Shown here: in pieces, positions 1-7,773 of the stretch
Numbering within the stretch: the first letter of the stretch is position 1
Layout of the letters: each line of letters opens with the position of its first letter
Assembly: GCA_938038165.1 (NCBI GenBank)
Contig: CALHRB010000004.1
Location: forward strand, 1-9,531
Direction of reading: 5' to 3'
DNA from: Candidatus Kapaibacterium sp.
GTDB taxonomy: Bacteria > Bacteroidota > Ignavibacteria > Kapaibacteriales > UBA2268
Length of the DNA: 9,531 nt
Notes under the pieces: generated by a model
What the model was told of the DNA's origin: nothing
The model's input: the letters and a program-made list of their open reading frames with translations, nothing else
Database searches by the model: none
Translations under genes and position numbers: made by a program

Positions 1-2214
1 TACAAAGCCCTCAGCCCAGGAAATCAGTTCGCTGCATTGACTCAAGTTATTTTTCCCCTTCAGATATAAATTATAAAGGAGGTTGTTATCATCATTAATA
101 GTTTTAAGGAAAGAGATCAAATTAATAATTTCGCTTGATGTCTTGCAATTTGAAACTGCCTTTTCAAAATTCATTTGTGCATGTTCAGGTTTGTTTAGAA
201 GTAATTCATAGTTTCCAAGATTAGCCGAGGCATAGGGATCCAATTCACATTGTTCGGCTTTGCTTAATAATTCCAGAGCCCAGTCTGAGGAATTAAGTTT
301 TTCATAGGCGATTTTGGCTAATTTGAAATAATCATAAGCTAACTTTTTATTAGAATTATCAATGACAGTCTCGGCTTTTCTAAGTATGTCTTCTGCTAAT
401 TTCTTAGCCGATGAATCATCTTCAATGTTTGATAAAGTTAAATCAATTAAGTTAAGGTAATCAAAAAGGAATTTAACACGATTTTGAAGGATAAAATTTA
501 AAATGTTGAAAATCCAATTTTTGTCATTCAGATTTTTTTTGATGGAAAGGATGAGCTTTGTATAGTTATCAATATTGAATGATTCGTTATTAAGTAGATT
601 TTCAGCCTTACCCAGAAGTTTTTTCGCATAATATGGATCATCAAGAGTAGCCATCAGGTCATCAACAAGATTCAGGTAATCTTTGAGCAATTTAGCATCG
701 TTTTCAAGCTTAAGGTATTCATCATATTTTGCCTGATTTTCTTCTCTTTTCTTGATTTTTAAATCAATTCTATCAATCCATTCTTTATGGTCGGCGAAAT
801 TTTCATTTACGACAGCGGAGACATCTTTCAGTTCTTTCAGACTGGTTACAATTTCTTCAGCATTAGCAAGAACTCTGGCAGCGTAATTTTTATCATTAAG
901 AGCTATTAGAATTTTTTGAGCAATTAGAATTAAATCAGAACTGCTATTTGCCGAAGCCTCAGCCTTTTGTATAAGAGTTAAAATAAATTCCTTGCTACCA
1001 CCATTTTTAGCAGATTCATCGACAATTTGTAGCAAAAGGTCAAGTTTTTCAGCTTTTTCGAAGGCTTTTTGATAAATTGAATTAGCCATATCTTTATCGC
1101 TTATGGCAGCTATCAATTCGTCTGCCAATTTTATTAATTCCTTTGGGTCATCAATGCTGTCAGTGGCACGTGAGTAAATATCTTTTGAATATTCTTTGTC
1201 GTTGAGGACATTTATTATAACTTTTGCCAAATTGCTAAGGTCTTTTGCAGAGGTCATTTTGGATTCGGCTTTTTTAAAGAATTTTTTGGCAAGATTTTCA
1301 TCTTTGATTTCCTTTGCTATCATTTCTGCAATTTCGAGCAATTTAGCTGTATCATTTAAATCGTTCAAGCCTTTTTCAAAGAACTGAATTGCAGAATCTT
1401 TGTCCTGATAAAGATTCCAGAAAGCAAAAGCAAGGTCAATGAATTCATTGCCTTTCATAGCATAATCTTTTGCGGATGAGAGCATTTCCTGAGCTTTTTC
1501 ATCATCACCGCAGAGATTTTTATATGCAGATGCCAAAAGTGTGAAATCTTTTGTGAATTGAGCATCTTCGGCGTTTTCTTCGAGTATGTCGTTAATCCAT
1601 TCTTTATCGTCAATAAGTTCGTTTATAATTTCGCAGAATTTCACGTATTCGGCAATGCCATTTACTTTATTCTCAGCTTTTTTTAGCAATTCTTTAGCTG
1701 ATGCCTTGTCATTAGTATCATTTATAATGCTTTTAGCAAGAGATTTATAATCATCCAGAGTTTTGCATTGAATTTCGATTTTAGCCATTAGATCTTTAAC
1801 TAAAGAATCATCGCCTAAGTCAGATTTCACATAAGAAATGACTGTAAGTATTTCAGCAGGTTTTCTGGCGTCTTTTGCAGCTGCATTCAAAAATTCCTTT
1901 GCTCTGTCCTTATCGCCAAGAAATTTTGCAATGCTATGCCCGAGTTCGGCTGATTCTAAGGGTTCAAAACAATTATCTTCGGCTTCTTCGTAAAATTCGT
2001 CGGCTTTATCTTTGTCCTCAAACCCTATGATATAAGCCTCTGCAAGCCTTATATAATCAATTGGTACGGAACATAAGTTTTCGGCTTTTTCGAGCAAATG
2101 TGCCGCATATTCTTTGTCTGCAGGTTCTTCAATAGCTTTTTGAGCGAGTTTAATCAGCTCGATTGCTGTCTTGCAATTACTTTCAAGATTTTCAATATCT
2201 GATTTTAATGCCAT
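1..2214 (-). CDS. Large TPR-like helical repeat protein, unknown function (3' end cut by window edge)
   Basis: An uninterrupted frame of 738 codons runs from an ATG at 2214-2212 off the left edge, so the C-terminus is missing. A GGAGA ribosome site (2225-2221) lies six bases before the start, which supports that start. There is no signal peptide and no membrane segment; the protein is rich in Lys, Glu, Asp, Ala and Leu and is predicted to be cytosolic and all-helical. A motif like D-K-(E/D/N)-x-A, followed seven residues later by K-A-E, recurs with its Asp (Ser in one unit) at residues 67, 101, 135, 169, 203, 237, 271, 305, 339, 373, 407, 441 and 475, exactly 34 apart. Looser units continue near 526, 564, 600, 642, 675 and 709. 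The 34-residue period and the A-x6-A spacing resemble tetratricopeptide helix B, but the rest of the TPR pattern is not canonical. By analogy it would be a solenoid scaffold that binds other proteins; this is inference. It is divergent from the flagellar operon, and no functional link is shown. Confidence 0.85.
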   Translation of the reverse strand, partial: MALKSDIENLESNCKTAIELIKLAQKAIEEPADKEYAAHLLEKAENLCSVPIDYIRLAEAYIIGFEDKDKADEFYEEAEDNCFEPLESAELGHSIAKFLGDKDRAKEFLNAAAKDARKPAEILTVISYVKSDLGDDSLVKDLMAKIEIQCKTLDDYKSLAKSIINDTNDKASAKELLKKAENKVNGIAEYVKFCEIINELIDDKEWINDILEENAEDAQFTKDFTLLASAYKNLCGDDEKAQEMLSSAKDYAMKGNEFIDLAFAFWNLYQDKDSAIQFFEKGLNDLNDTAKLLEIAEMIAKEIKDENLAKKFFKKAESKMTSAKDLSNLAKVIINVLNDKEYSKDIYSRATDSIDDPKELIKLADELIAAISDKDMANSIYQKAFEKAEKLDLLLQIVDESAKNGGSKEFILTLIQKAEASANSSSDLILIAQKILIALNDKNYAARVLANAEEIVTSLKELKDVSAVVNENFADHKEWIDRIDLKIKKREENQAKYDEYLKLENDAKLLKDYLNLVDDLMATLDDPYYAKKLLGKAENLLNNESFNIDNYTKLILSIKKNLNDKNWIFNILNFILQNRVKFLFDYLNLIDLTLSNIEDDSSAKKLAEDILRKAETVIDNSNKKLAYDYFKLAKIAYEKLNSSDWALELLSKAEQCELDPYASANLGNYELLLNKPEHAQMNFEKAVSNCKTSSEIINLISFLKTINDDNNLLYNLYLKGKNNLSQCSELISWAEGFV

Positions 2215-2351
2215 TGTTTTTCTCCAACTTAAATATTTTTCGATGATTTAATTTTTTAAGTCAAATAAAATAATGTATTTAATTTTCTATTACAAAAAAA
2301 AATTATAATATGATAATTTTTGTAAATCTTGTGTTTTTTGATTCTATTTTT

Positions 2352-2367
2352 TTGGACAGATGTTCAA
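2352..2367. repeat. Imperfect dyad, possible activator site
   Basis: TTGGAC and GTTCAA form six-base arms with one mismatch around the four-base centre AGAT. The dyad lies about 170 bases upstream of the sigma-54-like element of fliP, within the range where NtrC-family activators bind. It is a single copy and short, so chance is a serious alternative. Confidence 0.2.
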
Positions 2368-2527
2368 TAATAAACAGATTAATGGTTCCAGAAAAATAGG
2401 TAATAAAAATTTGATATAATGTTAGATTAGATTATATAAGTTAAGCTGAAATCAAGTAGCTATAAAAATAAGGATTTAAGGAAATTTTAATAGAATTTAA
2501 AAAGAATTTAAGTTATGAAAATCATTT

Positions 2528-2543
2528 TGGCATAAGTATTGTA
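2528..2543 (+). promoter_or_regulatory. Sigma-54-like (-24/-12) promoter for the fliPQR-flhBA operon
   Basis: The sequence reads TGGCAT, five bases, TTGTA, compared with the RpoN consensus TGGCAC-N5-TTGCW. The GG (2529-2530) and the G of the -12 element (2541) have the required ten-base separation. Two positions differ: C to T at the end of the -24 element, and C to T in the -12 element. If functional, transcription would start near 2554 and give a leader of about 27 bases before fliP. Flagellar genes are under sigma-54 control in many bacteria, which makes the placement sensible, but the -12 mismatch weakens the call. Confidence 0.4.
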
Positions 2544-2580
2544 ATATTTTCAAACGGACAAAAACTAATGGATTAGGTGA

Positions 2581-3357
2581 ATGATAAAAGGATTTATCGT
2601 AAGTCTGTTCTTGATTATTGTGCTTTTCATGGGGTTTCTGGGCAAAGGATTTGCTCAGTCACCCCAAACTAATAATCTGACACTTCCGACAGTATCAATA
2701 AATGTAAATAACTCAGACAAAAGTGAAGATTTAGCGTTAAACCTGCAAATTCTTGCAGTAATTACCGTTCTGACTCTTGCCCCGTCTATCTTGATAATGA
2801 TGACTTGTTTTACAAGAATAATTGTAGTATTTCATTTCCTAAGGCAGGCACTTGGGACGCAGACACAGCCACCAAATCAGCTTTTGACCGGGTTAGCCTT
2901 GTTTTTAACGTTTTTTGTTATGCAACCGGTTCTGGATCAGGCAAACGAAAGGGGACTGCAACCCTATATGAGGGAAGAGATAACACAAAACCAAGCCGTT
3001 GATAATATAGTACAGCCTTTCAGGGACTTTATGCTAAAACATACACGCGAAGAGGATTTAAGACTGTTTATTAAATTGAGCGGAAAAGACAAACCTGAAG
3101 ACATAAATGAAGTTTCAATTTGGACAATCATCCCGGCTTATTCGATAAGTGAGTTAAAGATGGCATTTCAGATAGGTTTTCTTCTCTTTGTTCCTTTTTT
3201 GGTTCTTGATATGGTGATTGCAAGTGTTTTGATGTCACTTGGAATGTTTCTACTGCCCCCACAGTTGATATCATTGCCCATCAAACTTCTATTATTCATA
3301 TTAGTTGACGGATGGTATTTAATAATTGAATCACTAATGCAAAGTATTTTAAGATAA
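2581..3357 (+). CDS. fliP: Flagellar export gate protein FliP
   Basis: This inner-membrane subunit forms, with FliR and FliQ, the helical channel of the flagellar type III export gate. The 258 residues match the family length. A cleavable signal peptide is visible at residues 1-25 (hydrophobic core, then KGFA before QS), as is usual for FliP. The first family signature runs over residues 66-117 (APS, then CFTRI at 76-80, LRQALG at 87-92, and PPNQ through FVMQP). The second runs over 191-245 (ELKMAFQIGF through the LPP-containing helical hairpin to DGW). About four membrane helices are expected after processing. AGGTGA abuts the ATG directly, a close ribosome site, but the signal peptide fixes this start. 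It is the first gene of the operon, and fliQ follows after 17 bases. fliO, often found just upstream, is absent here. Confidence 0.97.
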   Translation: MIKGFIVSLFLIIVLFMGFLGKGFAQSPQTNNLTLPTVSINVNNSDKSEDLALNLQILAVITVLTLAPSILIMMTCFTRIIVVFHFLRQALGTQTQPPNQLLTGLALFLTFFVMQPVLDQANERGLQPYMREEITQNQAVDNIVQPFRDFMLKHTREEDLRLFIKLSGKDKPEDINEVSIWTIIPAYSISELKMAFQIGFLLFVPFLVLDMVIASVLMSLGMFLLPPQLISLPIKLLLFILVDGWYLIIESLMQSILR

Positions 3358-3374
3358 AAAATAAAGGGAAAGAT

Positions 3375-3641
3375 ATGACAGATCAAATGGTTATACAATT
3401 AGTCAGAGACGCTTTTTATTATGTTATTCTTATTTGCGGTCCTTTGCTTTTAGCTTCTCTGGTAATAGGTTTATTGATTTCAATTTTTCAAGCAGCAACC
3501 TCAATCTCGGAGCAGACATTGACATTTGTCCCAAAACTGTTAGTGGTGTTCTTAATGAGTGTATTATTTCTGCCTTTTATGCTTAACAACATTAAAACAT
3601 TTGCAATTGAAATCATTAAAATGATTCCTACGCTTAAATGA
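3375..3641 (+). CDS. fliQ: Flagellar export gate protein FliQ
   Basis: This is a small two-helix membrane subunit that packs around the FliP/FliR channel and helps close and assemble the export gate. At 88 residues it is the usual family length. Membrane helices are seen at about residues 15-38 and 53-78. The diagnostic segment between them, FQAATSISEQTLTFVPK at residues 38-54, is intact. A GGGAAAG ribosome site lies just before the ATG. The last four bases (ATGA) overlap the start of fliR, so the two genes are translationally coupled. Confidence 0.96.
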   Translation: MTDQMVIQLVRDAFYYVILICGPLLLASLVIGLLISIFQAATSISEQTLTFVPKLLVVFLMSVLFLPFMLNNIKTFAIEIIKMIPTLK

Positions 3642-4435
3642 TCAATTCAAGTGATATATATTTTTTGACAGGGAAATTCATTGTCGGACTTCTCATTTTT
3701 GTTAGAATTTCAGGATTATTTATTTCGGCTCCTTTCTTTAAAAGTTTGGCTATAAATATCCAGCTAAAAATAATAATATCATTTATATTAGGATTTACTT
3801 TAACTGCAACGCATTGGGAAAGCCAGCCACAGATAGATTTTCATTTATGGAACTTAGTATTTTTAGTAATGAAAGAAATGTTCATAGGTTTTATTATCGG
3901 CTTCACAGCTAATTTAGTTTTTTGGGGTGCTAAACTTGCCGGAGGAGTTATAGATTTTGATATGGGATATCAGGCTGCTGCTATGTTTAATATGGGAGAT
4001 GATTCACCAACATTGGTTGGAAATTTATTCGAAATGGCAACCCTTGTTTTGTTCTTAATAATAAATGGTCATCATTACTTAATTGAGAGTCTGAATGCAA
4101 GCCTTGATATAATACCCTTAACAACATTGGAATTATCACTTTCGGCAAAAGAGTTGATGATAAAATTTGCAACAAGTGTAATAATTATTGGTATTAAGAT
4201 TTCTGCTCCGATTCTTGTAGCAATATTTCTGACAAATTTAGTTTTAGCATTATTGGCAAGGATTGCACCGCAGACAAATATATTTGTAATGAGTTTTCAG
4301 TTGAAAATTGCTGTAGGTTTGCTTGTATTATTGTTATCAACCCCGATATTAATATTGGTAGCCAAAAATTCACTTGAATTATTTCAGGATGAAACAATGA
4401 AAATAATTATGTCTTTGGGAACCGGGAAAGTTTGA
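3638..4435 (+). CDS. fliR: Flagellar export gate protein FliR
   Basis: FliR is the single-copy subunit that completes the FliP-FliQ-FliR export channel in the basal body membrane. Its 265 residues fit the family (about 260). Recognisable motifs in order are FVRISGLFISAPFF (21-34), KEMFIGFIIGF (79-89), AGGVIDFDMG (101-110) and the C-terminal stretch with APILVAIF (190-197), LARIAPQTNIF (206-216) and LKIAVGL (222-228). Six or so hydrophobic helices are apparent. The start overlaps the stop of fliQ by four bases, and flhB begins four bases after the stop. No fusion to flhB is present, although such fusions occur in some bacteria. Confidence 0.96.
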   Translation: MINSSDIYFLTGKFIVGLLIFVRISGLFISAPFFKSLAINIQLKIIISFILGFTLTATHWESQPQIDFHLWNLVFLVMKEMFIGFIIGFTANLVFWGAKLAGGVIDFDMGYQAAAMFNMGDDSPTLVGNLFEMATLVLFLIINGHHYLIESLNASLDIIPLTTLELSLSAKELMIKFATSVIIIGIKISAPILVAIFLTNLVLALLARIAPQTNIFVMSFQLKIAVGLLVLLLSTPILILVAKNSLELFQDETMKIIMSLGTGKV

Positions 4436-4439
4436 AGTA

Positions 4440-5564
4440 ATGGCAGAAAACAAAGAAGGTCAGGAAAAAACTGAACCTGCGAGTGCGAAGCGTATTAAAG
4501 AAGCTCGTGCTCGTGGTCAAACAGCAAAAAGTATGGATGTTACCACTGCTGCCGTCCTACTTATTGGGGGTGTAATAGTCTTTTTATTGGGATCCCCTAT
4601 GATGACTGACATACAGAAATTTATGCAGATTATTTTCATTGAATCAAGTAACATTGAATTGACAACCCAGAATATATCAGCTTATTATTTTAAATTTATT
4701 CTGTTCTTTATAAAATTAATCCTGCCGATAGTATCAATAATATTTCTTGTAGTTCTTGTTGCTGAAATATCGCAGACGGGTCTTCATATAGCTACAAAAA
4801 AATTCACCGAAGGATTGAATTTCAAAAAGATTTTTAATCCGCTATCGGGAATAAAAAAAATATTTTTTTCAGGTAGGTCATTGTTCGAACTAACTAAAAG
4901 TATGATTAAGATATTGATTCTTGGATTTGTTGTATATGGTATTTTGGAGAACCGGGCTGAGGAAACAGTTGATTTGATTGAAAAACCGATATACGAAATT
5001 GGTGTTTTTTTAGCAGGGATTAGTCTTGAGATTATCGCAAAAGTTGGTGCAGTATATATTTTGATTGCTGTAGTGGATATGATTTATCAAAGATATCGCT
5101 ATAAAGAAGATTTAAAAATGACAAAACAGGAAGTTAAGGAGGAGAACAAACAGGCAGAAGGCGATCCAAGAGTAAAAGCCAGACTTCGTTCAATTATGCG
5201 ATCAAGAATCAGAAAGTTAATGTTGAAAAATGTGAAGACAGCCGATGTGGTAATTACAAACCCAACTCACTATGCAGTGGCAATTGCCTACAATGCAACA
5301 AAAATGAGTGCCCCGGTTGTCGTGGCAAAAGGTGCAGATTTTCTTGCAGCTCAAATAAGGCAAATAGCCGAAGATAATTTTATACCAATAGTTGAACAGC
5401 CACCATTGGCACGGGCTTTGTTCTTTTCGACAGATGTGGACATGGAAATACCGGAAAATTTATTTAAGGCAGTGGCTCAGGTGTTGGCTTATGTATATCA
5501 ATTAAAGCACCACAGGGCAAATAACAGGGGAAATTGGACAAGTATTTACAGAAAAAATAATTAG
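4440..5564 (+). CDS. flhB: Flagellar export switch protein FlhB (autocleaving)
   Basis: FlhB sits at the export gate and switches secretion from rod/hook to filament substrates after self-cleavage in its cytoplasmic domain. At 374 residues it is near the usual 350-385. The N-terminus carries the family signature (KTEPASAKRIKEARARGQ at 10-27). Four membrane segments lie at about 35-54, 85-110, 155-170 and 187-212. A charged linker (about 218-262) follows. The cleavage motif is Asn274-Pro275-Thr276-His277, expected to cleave after Asn274. Downstream, APVVVAKG (291-298) and PPLARALF (321-328) are conserved features of the small cleaved fragment. The gene starts four bases after fliR, with GGGAAAG upstream inside the fliR end, implying coupled translation. 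Confidence 0.97.
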   Translation: MAENKEGQEKTEPASAKRIKEARARGQTAKSMDVTTAAVLLIGGVIVFLLGSPMMTDIQKFMQIIFIESSNIELTTQNISAYYFKFILFFIKLILPIVSIIFLVVLVAEISQTGLHIATKKFTEGLNFKKIFNPLSGIKKIFFSGRSLFELTKSMIKILILGFVVYGILENRAEETVDLIEKPIYEIGVFLAGISLEIIAKVGAVYILIAVVDMIYQRYRYKEDLKMTKQEVKEENKQAEGDPRVKARLRSIMRSRIRKLMLKNVKTADVVITNPTHYAVAIAYNATKMSAPVVVAKGADFLAAQIRQIAEDNFIPIVEQPPLARALFFSTDVDMEIPENLFKAVAQVLAYVYQLKHHRANNRGNWTSIYRKNN

Positions 5565-5590
5565 ATAAAAAAATAAACAAAAGAATAAAA

Positions 5591-7705
5591 TTGGCTAATA
5601 ATAATCAATTATATCTCACTGGGGAAACAAGCAAGAAGAATGACCTTTTGACATCGATTTCAAAAAGTCCGGATATTCTCTTAGCCGGTGGAGTTCTGTT
5701 GATACTTACTTTGCTTGTGCTTCCCTTGCCACCTTTTTTGCTTGACTTGTTGATTGCTGTTGATCTTGCCATTTCAATCCTAATACTTGTTGTAGCAATT
5801 TATTTAATAAGTCCCCTGGAATTTTCATCCTTTCCAACAATACTTTTAATTGCTACGCTTTACAGATTAGGATTGAACGTTGCAGCAACGAGGTTAATAC
5901 TGAGCGACGGTCATGCAGGTGAGATAATAAACGCATTCGGAACTTTTGTGATCAGAGGTAATTATGTCGTTGGAATTATTATCTTTCTGATATTACTTGT
6001 AATAAACTTTATAGTTGTTATCAAAGGTTCAACAAGAATAGCGGAAGTCGCTGCAAGATTTACTCTTGATGCCTTGCCGGGCAAACAAATGAGCATTGAT
6101 GCTGATTTGAATGCAGGTTATATTGATGAGATGGAGGCACGTAGGCGAAGGGAAAATCTCTCGAAAGAAGCAGACTTTTATGGTGCTATGGATGGAGCCG
6201 CAAAGTTTATTAGAGGTGATGCTATAGCGGCACTCATAATTACAGGGATAAATATAATCGGTGGATTTATAATCGGTATGACACAAAGGGGGATGGATAT
6301 TACTCACGCACTCTCCAGTTATACTATTCTGACTATCGGTGATGGGTTGGTTTCTCAGATACCATCTTTATTAATATCAGTAGCAGGAGGTTTGGTAGTT
6401 ACCAGATCTTCATCATCAGAAAAACTTGATATAGAATTAGGCAAACAATTTGGGGCAAAGCCGCGAGCAATGTGGATTTCTTCTGCTGCTATGCTATTAA
6501 TGGGTTTTATACCCGGATTTCCAACAATTCCGTTCCTGATTTTATCTTCAGTTGTGGGTGGATTTGCATATTTAAGAACGAAAAGCATTAAGAAAGACGA
6601 GCAAGAGAAATTAGTAAAAGAAATGACTGCAGCAGAGGTTGCAACTAAACCAGAGGAGGCACCTGTTGAAGACCTGCTCAAGGTTGACCCTGTCGAAATT
6701 GAACTGGGTTACAGTCTGATAGCCTTGGTTGATGAAACACAAGGAGGTGATGTATTCAAAAGAATAGCAAATGTCAGAAAACAATTGGCAATTGAGTTAG
6801 GAATAATTTTACCACCTGTTAGGGTCAGAGATAATTTGCAACTCGAACCCGAAGAATATGTAATTAAGATAAGAGGGATTGAAATATCAAGGAATGTATT
6901 ACATCCGAATATGCTTTTAGCAATGAATCCGGGTACGGCAGAAGGGGAAATCCGTGGAATAAAAGTAACCGAGCCAGTATTTGGTTTGCCCGCCACCTGG
7001 ATTTCGAACGCAGACAGGGAAAATGCAGAAATTATGGGCTTTACAGTTGTAGAAGCAGCCACTGTTCTGATAACTCATCTGACAGAATTAATCAGGAGGA
7101 ATGCAGATAAGTTATTAACGAGGCAGGACATTAGGCATTTGATTGAAAACCTGAAATCAGATTACCCGGCTTTGGTCGAGGAAATCAATCCTGATAGTTT
7201 ACCTATATCCACTATACAAAAAGTGCTACAAAATCTACTGAGGGAAGGAATTCCTGTAAGAGATTTACCTCTGATTCTTGAGGCACTTCTTGAATATTAT
7301 AAAGTCACCAAAAATATTGATGTACTTACAGAATTTGTAAGGCATAATTTGTCCGAGACAATCAAGAAATTATATCAGGACCAAAACGGAGTGATACACG
7401 CAATATCATTAGATCCACAATTAGAGCAAATAATGACGAATGCACTACAATCAGGTAGTCAGGCAACATCGAGTCCAACTCTTGGTCTATCGCCCGATAT
7501 GATTAAGCAAATAAACGAAAACCTATCTGAAGCAATTGATGAAATTACAATGACGGGATACCTACCAATAGTAATTTGTTCAGCACAAATCAGACCCTAT
7601 TTCTACAAAATGATACATAATCAATACCCAATGGTTGGAGTCATAAGCTACACCGAAATACCAGCCGACACAGAAGTAGATATACAAAATGTAATAAGTG
7701 TTTAA
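5591..7705 (+). CDS. flhA: Flagellar export gate protein FlhA
   Basis: FlhA forms the nonameric ring of the export gate. It couples the proton motive force to secretion and docks chaperone-substrate complexes through its cytoplasmic domain. Its length of 704 residues is typical. The membrane part (about 28-330) contains a LPLPPFLLD segment (44-52) and the cytoplasmic loop RFTLDALPGKQMSIDADL (156-173), the FHIPEP family hallmark. It also contains the charged residues Lys205, Asp210 and Asp251, which match Salmonella K203, D208 and D249, important for proton-coupled export. A Glu/Lys-rich linker (about 333-365) leads to the soluble domain (about 366-704). The start is taken as TTG at 5591, 26 bases after flhB, because no ATG fits the conserved N-terminus; no clear ribosome site precedes it. 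It is the last gene of the export-gate operon; flhF and flhG do not follow. Confidence 0.96.
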   Translation: MANNNQLYLTGETSKKNDLLTSISKSPDILLAGGVLLILTLLVLPLPPFLLDLLIAVDLAISILILVVAIYLISPLEFSSFPTILLIATLYRLGLNVAATRLILSDGHAGEIINAFGTFVIRGNYVVGIIIFLILLVINFIVVIKGSTRIAEVAARFTLDALPGKQMSIDADLNAGYIDEMEARRRRENLSKEADFYGAMDGAAKFIRGDAIAALIITGINIIGGFIIGMTQRGMDITHALSSYTILTIGDGLVSQIPSLLISVAGGLVVTRSSSSEKLDIELGKQFGAKPRAMWISSAAMLLMGFIPGFPTIPFLILSSVVGGFAYLRTKSIKKDEQEKLVKEMTAAEVATKPEEAPVEDLLKVDPVEIELGYSLIALVDETQGGDVFKRIANVRKQLAIELGIILPPVRVRDNLQLEPEEYVIKIRGIEISRNVLHPNMLLAMNPGTAEGEIRGIKVTEPVFGLPATWISNADRENAEIMGFTVVEAATVLITHLTELIRRNADKLLTRQDIRHLIENLKSDYPALVEEINPDSLPISTIQKVLQNLLREGIPVRDLPLILEALLEYYKVTKNIDVLTEFVRHNLSETIKKLYQDQNGVIHAISLDPQLEQIMTNALQSGSQATSSPTLGLSPDMIKQINENLSEAIDEITMTGYLPIVICSAQIRPYFYKMIHNQYPMVGVISYTEIPADTEVDIQNVISV

Positions 7706-7727
7706 ATAAAAAAAATTTTAAATAAAT

Positions 7728-7759
7728 TTTGTATAAAATAAAAATTTTTATTAATTTTG
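7728..7759 (+). promoter_or_regulatory. Bacteroidota-type promoter for the tRNA-secE-nusG-rplK operon
   Basis: TTTG at 7728-7731 is followed after 20 bases by TAATTTTG at 7752-7759. This fits the Bacteroidota housekeeping pattern TTTG (-33) and TAnnTTTG (-7). The predicted start, about 7764-7767, falls just before the tRNA-Tyr gene at 7774, as expected for a stable RNA operon with a very short leader. The region is almost pure A/T, so chance matches are easier, but the exact match, spacing and position together are persuasive. Confidence 0.55.
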
Positions 7760-7773
7760 TAGGCTAAAACAAA

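Larger units (their letters stand above)
2215..2580. other. Divergent intergenic region between repeat-protein gene and fliP
   Basis: This 366-base, very AT-rich stretch separates two divergently transcribed genes and must hold both promoters. No open frame with a plausible product is visible on either strand. Recognisable elements are a sigma-54-like -24/-12 sequence near 2528-2543, a short dyad at 2352-2367 and an isolated TATAAT at 2415-2420 with no good -35 partner. I found no convincing promoter for the minus-strand gene; TATAAT- and TTGACT-like words occur there but not at proper mutual spacing. Confidence 0.7.

Noticed and set aside
1196..1387. 63-codon plus-strand frame inside the repeat-protein gene
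   Set aside because: It is antisense to a long, strongly patterned coding frame, has no family features, and its Ser/Phe-rich make-up is what the complement of Lys/Glu/Ala repeats produces.
1..2214. DNA-level tandem repeat or CRISPR-like array suggested by recurring TCTTTATC/TCTTTGTC words
   Set aside because: The words come from the D-K codons of a diverged 34-residue protein repeat (102-base period); flanking bases vary, and there are no identical repeats or spacers.
2415..2420. TATAAT as a sigma-70 -10 box for fliP
   Set aside because: No acceptable -35 hexamer lies 16-18 bases upstream and the leader would be over 150 bases; such words are common by chance in this AT-rich region.
6355..7062. 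Two minus-strand frames of 108 and 117 codons opposite flhA
   Set aside because: flhA is unambiguous across this region; the antisense frames show no start signals or recognisable domains.
2581..7705. Non-flagellar type III secretion (injectisome) export genes
   Set aside because: FliP with a signal peptide, the length and motifs of FlhA and FlhB, and the absence of injectisome-type neighbours all favour the flagellar family.
7712..7730. AAAATTT-TAAAT-AAATTTT hairpin after flhA as a terminator
   Set aside because: The stem is pure A/T, no proper U-run follows, and it overlaps the -33 element of the next promoter. Such a weak hairpin is unlikely to terminate transcription.
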